A stretch of DNA of 64,000 nucleotides from Shewanella khirikhana (GTDB lineage: Bacteria; Pseudomonadota; Gammaproteobacteria; Enterobacterales; Shewanellaceae). The translations under genes were made by a program, and so were the position numbers. Numbering within the stretch: position 1 is the stretch's first letter; the number at the start of each line of letters is the position of its first letter. A model generated the notes under the pieces. It was not told where the DNA came from. It saw only the letters and a list, made by a program, of their open reading frames with translations, and did not search any database. Below are positions 61,135 to 64,000 of this stretch, piece by piece. The stretch covers positions 1,488,001 to 1,552,000 of the forward strand of contig NZ_CP020373.1 of the NCBI RefSeq assembly GCF_003957745.1, read 5' to 3'.

Positions 61135-63102
61135 TTATCGTGTGTTATCTGTTTTGAGCGCTGCCTCACGGCCTATCTCTCGGGCAGGCTCACGGCCAAG
61201 CTCACGTCCAAGTTCTCGTCCAAGTGCGCCAAAGCGGCGCGGCGTTTCGGTAAACAGGGCGCCGATGGCAAAAAGGGCGCCATCAAGATCCCGCTCGGGA
61301 TTGGTCTCAATGGGGAAGTTCTTACCCAGACGCAGCCACAGCCGTTTTGCCAAAACGGGGTTGGCAAGCTCACGGCCACTGACATACACGCTCCGAATGC
61401 CGACATTCAGATCCAGATGTTCAATCCAGTTGGCAAGATAGTCCGCCAGCGAGTCCATCATGGCAAAGGCGAGCTTGGGCTTGTCTTCATCACCGGCGAG
61501 GCGAAAACTCATCAGGGTGCCCAGGGTTTTGCACCAGTTAATGGCCCGCAGCGCCTCACCCCTGACCAGTGGATAGTCGATGCGGGGAGCGGTTTGACCA
61601 CGGAATTTCTGTGCCTCACTGATAAGGGCGTCACTCAAAAAGGCCACTGAGGGTTTTTCCCGCCCAAGACTCAGCCCCAGAATACAGGCGCCCATGGCCC
61701 ACAGCCCCTGCAGGTTGCCGCGCTCCATAGTGGGGGAAAAGCTGATATCCAGCATGGCAAGGCACTCCTGAGGGAAGCTCGCCTTGAATTTTTCAAGCAC
61801 GGTGCGCTGGGGGCTCTCCATCAGCAGTCGATAAATGTCATAACCGTTGTCCGGCAGCGGCGTCTGGCTGAAAAACACCTCTTCCTTGCCCTGACCATCC
61901 ACAGTGGCTATCTCCAGTGGCCCGGCGCCGCCAAGGTAGAGGCTGGCGTGGTGGGCAAGGGCCTTACCGCTCTTGCCGGTGAGGCCCTTTAGCGCCAGTG
62001 CGGCAGGGCCTTTGACCCGCGCCAGCGAAGTGTCGTTACACTTTCTTAAGGACACTGACTGCCCGTCCAGCTGCGCCATCACGCCATTGCTGCTGGCAAT
62101 TTTGTGCTCAGGCCTGGTGCCGGACTCGAGTGTGGCATAGGCGGCAGTGCCTGCAGCCGATATCGCCTCGCTGATGCAGTGCCAGCGGCCATCGATGGCG
62201 CACAGATCCAGGGTGCTGTCAGTATCAAAGCTGGATTGGGTAAAGAGGTAGTCGATGCCTTTCATGCGCAGCAGCTCACAGAGCACCAACTCGGCGCGGC
62301 TCGCGGCAAAACGTACCCGATAGCTGGGCGCCGTGAGTCTGTCGTGGCCGGGGACTGGCATAAGCCTGAGTCTCGGTTTTTCAATACTGGAGAGCGCCAG
62401 TACTTCGGCTTCGGAGGCCATCAAATGGCCCGGCAGGCTGTTTGGGTTACACACCAGCAGCGTATCACGCTGGGCGCTGCCCTTCAGGCTGTAGCGCTTG
62501 CCATCCAGCTCTCTGGCATCGCCTGTGATAAGCGCGCTGGCCATAGCGCTAAGCTCACCGAGCGTTATCGCTTTTACGGGAGTTGCCTCAACATGCCCCT
62601 GGGGGAAATTGAACTTTTCACCGTGGCAATGGGGGCAGGCAAGGTCGAGGTCGCCAAACTCGGCGCTTTGGTTGTCGCCAAAGCGTGGATAACAGTGACC
62701 GCAAAAGGCGAGCTGCGGATCCTCTGCTTCCTGCGCCGCTTGCGTGTTTGATAGCACCGCCTCTGGCACGTCCTCATCCGGTATGGCCGCTACCCGGGCG
62801 CCCAGCAGAAAACAGGACAGCGGAAACGCCTGAGCCAGGATATCGGCGAGGGCGCCAAGCTCGGTTTGATTGCCGCGGGCGCGCAGCCAATAGCGGTAGC
62901 CGCGCTCAAGCTTGCTTACCCCGGCCTCGGATGCCAATGCCTGATATTCACTCTCACAGGCGAGCCGGTTGAGGGTAGTACTGTAAAAGGGCACAGGCCG
63001 GGAGGTATCAAACTCAAATCTAATGGATTTTTCACCCATGGGTGCATCCAGAGGCGTTGGCGCTGAGGGGGTATCAGCGGGAGTCGGGGCTATTGCAGAC
63101 AT
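61135..63102 (-). CDS. Hydrogenase-operon protein of unknown function, 655 aa
   Basis: Unassigned protein located between hyaD and hypF. It has a central zinc-ribbon-like pair (FCGHCYPRFGDN and CPHCHGEKFNF near residues 145-175). The second half (IASSNGVMAQLDG, LYLGGAGPLEIATVDG, LDISFSPTMERGNLQGLWAMGACILGLSLG) loosely resembles the Kae1/HypF-type carbamoyltransferase fold, low confidence. The C-terminus ends in an Arg-Glu-Leu-Gly repeat. The start overlaps hyaD by 13 nt, so it is coupled; a role in hydrogenase assembly is inferred from this. Confidence 0.8.
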   Translation of the reverse strand: MSAIAPTPADTPSAPTPLDAPMGEKSIRFEFDTSRPVPFYSTTLNRLACESEYQALASEAGVSKLERGYRYWLRARGNQTELGALADILAQAFPLSCFLLGARVAAIPDEDVPEAVLSNTQAAQEAEDPQLAFCGHCYPRFGDNQSAEFGDLDLACPHCHGEKFNFPQGHVEATPVKAITLGELSAMASALITGDARELDGKRYSLKGSAQRDTLLVCNPNSLPGHLMASEAEVLALSSIEKPRLRLMPVPGHDRLTAPSYRVRFAASRAELVLCELLRMKGIDYLFTQSSFDTDSTLDLCAIDGRWHCISEAISAAGTAAYATLESGTRPEHKIASSNGVMAQLDGQSVSLRKCNDTSLARVKGPAALALKGLTGKSGKALAHHASLYLGGAGPLEIATVDGQGKEEVFFSQTPLPDNGYDIYRLLMESPQRTVLEKFKASFPQECLAMLDISFSPTMERGNLQGLWAMGACILGLSLGREKPSVAFLSDALISEAQKFRGQTAPRIDYPLVRGEALRAINWCKTLGTLMSFRLAGDEDKPKLAFAMMDSLADYLANWIEHLDLNVGIRSVYVSGRELANPVLAKRLWLRLGKNFPIETNPERDLDGALFAIGALFTETPRRFGALGRELGRELGREPAREIGREAALKTDNTR

Positions 63103-63647
63103 GGATTACTGGCCTCCCGGTAAATGGCGTCCTGGTACAGGCTTTCTATGGTGTTGTCAGCCACCTTTTTGCTGTTAAAACCAAGGTCGCTCAGGTGGGC
63201 AAGCAGCGCCTTTTCCATCACCGGAATGGCGGCGAGCAAGTCCTGGGTCAGCCCAAGGTGCATGGGCTCGAGCACTGTGGGGGTTACGCCGAGCACAAAG
63301 GTTTTGGGCCTGTCGCCAAGCATTTCCATCATGGTGAGGGTTTGCAGCATTTCCACTTCATGGGCGCTGCCTTGCCAGTCGATTTCGGCAGGGGCGGCAT
63401 CAAAATCAAAGAAATAGACTTCCCCCGGCATCACACCCGGGGCGTTGACTGTGTCGCAAACAATAAGATGGTCGTATTTGGCGATGATGGGAGTAAGGCC
63501 CTGAGCCAGGGTGCCGCCATCAAGAATGTCAAGGGAATGCTGTGGGTGAGCAAAACGATAATTTTCAGCGAGATAATTGGCGAAATGCACGCCCACGCCT
63601 TCGTCGGCGAAGAGTATGTTGCCAATGCCGAGTAGCAGGACTTTCAT
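63090..63647 (-). CDS. hyaD: [NiFe]-hydrogenase maturation peptidase HyaD
   Basis: Endopeptidase of 185 residues that trims the C-terminus of the hydrogenase large subunit after nickel insertion. Motifs: LGIGNILFADEGVGVH with the nickel-binding Glu, DGGTLAQGL, and the second ligand region near FDFDAAPAEIDWQGSAHEVEML. GGAG lies before the ATG. It follows the cytochrome b gene hyaC. Confidence 0.93.
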   Translation of the reverse strand: MKVLLLGIGNILFADEGVGVHFANYLAENYRFAHPQHSLDILDGGTLAQGLTPIIAKYDHLIVCDTVNAPGVMPGEVYFFDFDAAPAEIDWQGSAHEVEMLQTLTMMEMLGDRPKTFVLGVTPTVLEPMHLGLTQDLLAAIPVMEKALLAHLSDLGFNSKKVADNTIESLYQDAIYREASNPCLQ

Positions 63648-63760
63648 CCTTTCTCCTCCAGTAGCCCGTCAGTGGGCGTCACCAAATGCGGTGTGTACAA
63701 GTAGGGTACAGAAACAGCGCCATGCTTATCCTCCCTGGATTAGGCATGGCGCAAGCGGCA

Positions 63761-64000
63761 TCAATGCTTATGGTAGTCGTAGCCGGAGACGATGGAGTCT
63801 ACCGAGTTGTGTTTGAAGCGAATACCTGTCCACACAGCCATATAAACGTGGATAACCACAAACACAATGAATACCCAGGTAAAGTAGTGATGCCACAGCC
63901 GCACTTCGGCGAGGCCACCCATCCAGGCAGTGAGGGTGCTTGCCGTGCCCCACAGCATGCCGCCCATGCCTTCATGGTAAACATTGGCATAAAGTATCAG
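63761..64000 (-). CDS. hyaC: Hydrogenase cytochrome b subunit HyaC, C-terminal part
   Basis: Only the last 79 codons are in the window; the gene continues beyond 64000. The fragment has the hydrophobic helix HHYFTWVFIVFVVIHVYMAVW with histidines that fit haem b ligands, preceded by YHEGMGGMLWGTAS and followed by the short tail SGYDYHKH. The family passes electrons from periplasmic hydrogenase to quinones. Hydrogenase structural genes hyaA/hyaB would lie to the right. Confidence 0.88.
   Translation of the reverse strand: MILYANVYHEGMGGMLWGTASTLTAWMGGLAEVRLWHHYFTWVFIVFVVIHVYMAVWTGIRFKHNSVDSIVSGYDYHKH

Noticed and set aside
1..64000. Insertion sequences, prophage genes, tRNA or rRNA
   Set aside because: I found no transposase, phage structural gene, cloverleaf or rRNA segment; the integron is the only mobile element seen.

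Overview
The window comes from a Shewanella-type gammaproteobacterium. The clearest markers are the KdnA/KdnB/KdsB trio for 8-amino-Kdo lipopolysaccharide, a DUF3334 protein beside a chemoreceptor, the hyaD-orf-hypFBCDEA hydrogenase order, and a chromosomal integron whose integrase resembles those of Shewanella and Vibrio. Genus-level placement is inferred from gene content only; no rRNA or tRNA gene was seen.

Layout. (1) 1-7.1 kb: a small chromosomal integron. The integrase is on the minus strand, running off the left edge, and is broken by two in-frame insertions that each carry a stop codon. It has a textbook LexA box at its start. Six intact attC sites and one decayed attC delimit seven AT-rich cassettes of unknown function, followed by two small unassigned genes. 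(2) 7.1-12.3 kb: a plus-strand run of an alpha/beta hydrolase, a nitronate monooxygenase-like enzyme, a GFA-type zinc protein, a quinone oxidoreductase, a YCII protein and two small membrane proteins. (3) 12.3-26.2 kb, nearly all minus strand: kdnA-kdnB-kdsB-DUF2897, carbonic anhydrase, a porin with a PstS-like protein, a hydrolase, an M15 peptidase-dapE-yffB-like group, ptsH-ptsI-crr, an ACT protein and a chemoreceptor. (4) 26.5-46.1 kb: a maltodextrin/starch locus with a LacI-type regulator, a lipoprotein glucoamylase, an SLC45-like MFS transporter, two GH13 amylases, a flavin-dependent halogenase-like protein, a large TonB-dependent receptor, a cytoplasmic GH13 alpha-glucosidase and a hexose MFS transporter. 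Copies of a TGCATACGTATGCA-like palindrome lie in its promoter regions. (5) 46.2-54.3 kb: an RNA m5C methyltransferase, a GAF-PAS-GGDEF-EAL protein, a YjbQ protein, a parvulin, a FAN1-like VRR-NUC nuclease and a membrane diguanylate cyclase. (6) 54.6-64 kb, minus strand: [NiFe]-hydrogenase maturation, in transcriptional order hyaC (cut by the window end), hyaD, a 655-aa unassigned protein, hypF, hypB, hypC, hypD, hypE, hypA.

How the genes work together. The TonB receptor would bring maltodextrins across the outer membrane, the lipoprotein amylases and glucoamylase would trim them, the MFS transporters would import maltose or glucose, and the cytoplasmic GH13 enzyme would finish hydrolysis under LacI-type control. 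The hyp genes build and insert the Fe(CN)2CO-Ni centre. The kdn genes modify the inner core of LPS.

The most unusual points are the doubly interrupted integrase, a cassette gene that seems to start at CTG, an array ended by an attC with compensating changes in its core sites, a structured terminated leader (possible sRNA) beside a maltose-type operator, and a HypF expanded by 12- and 15-bp tandem repeats.
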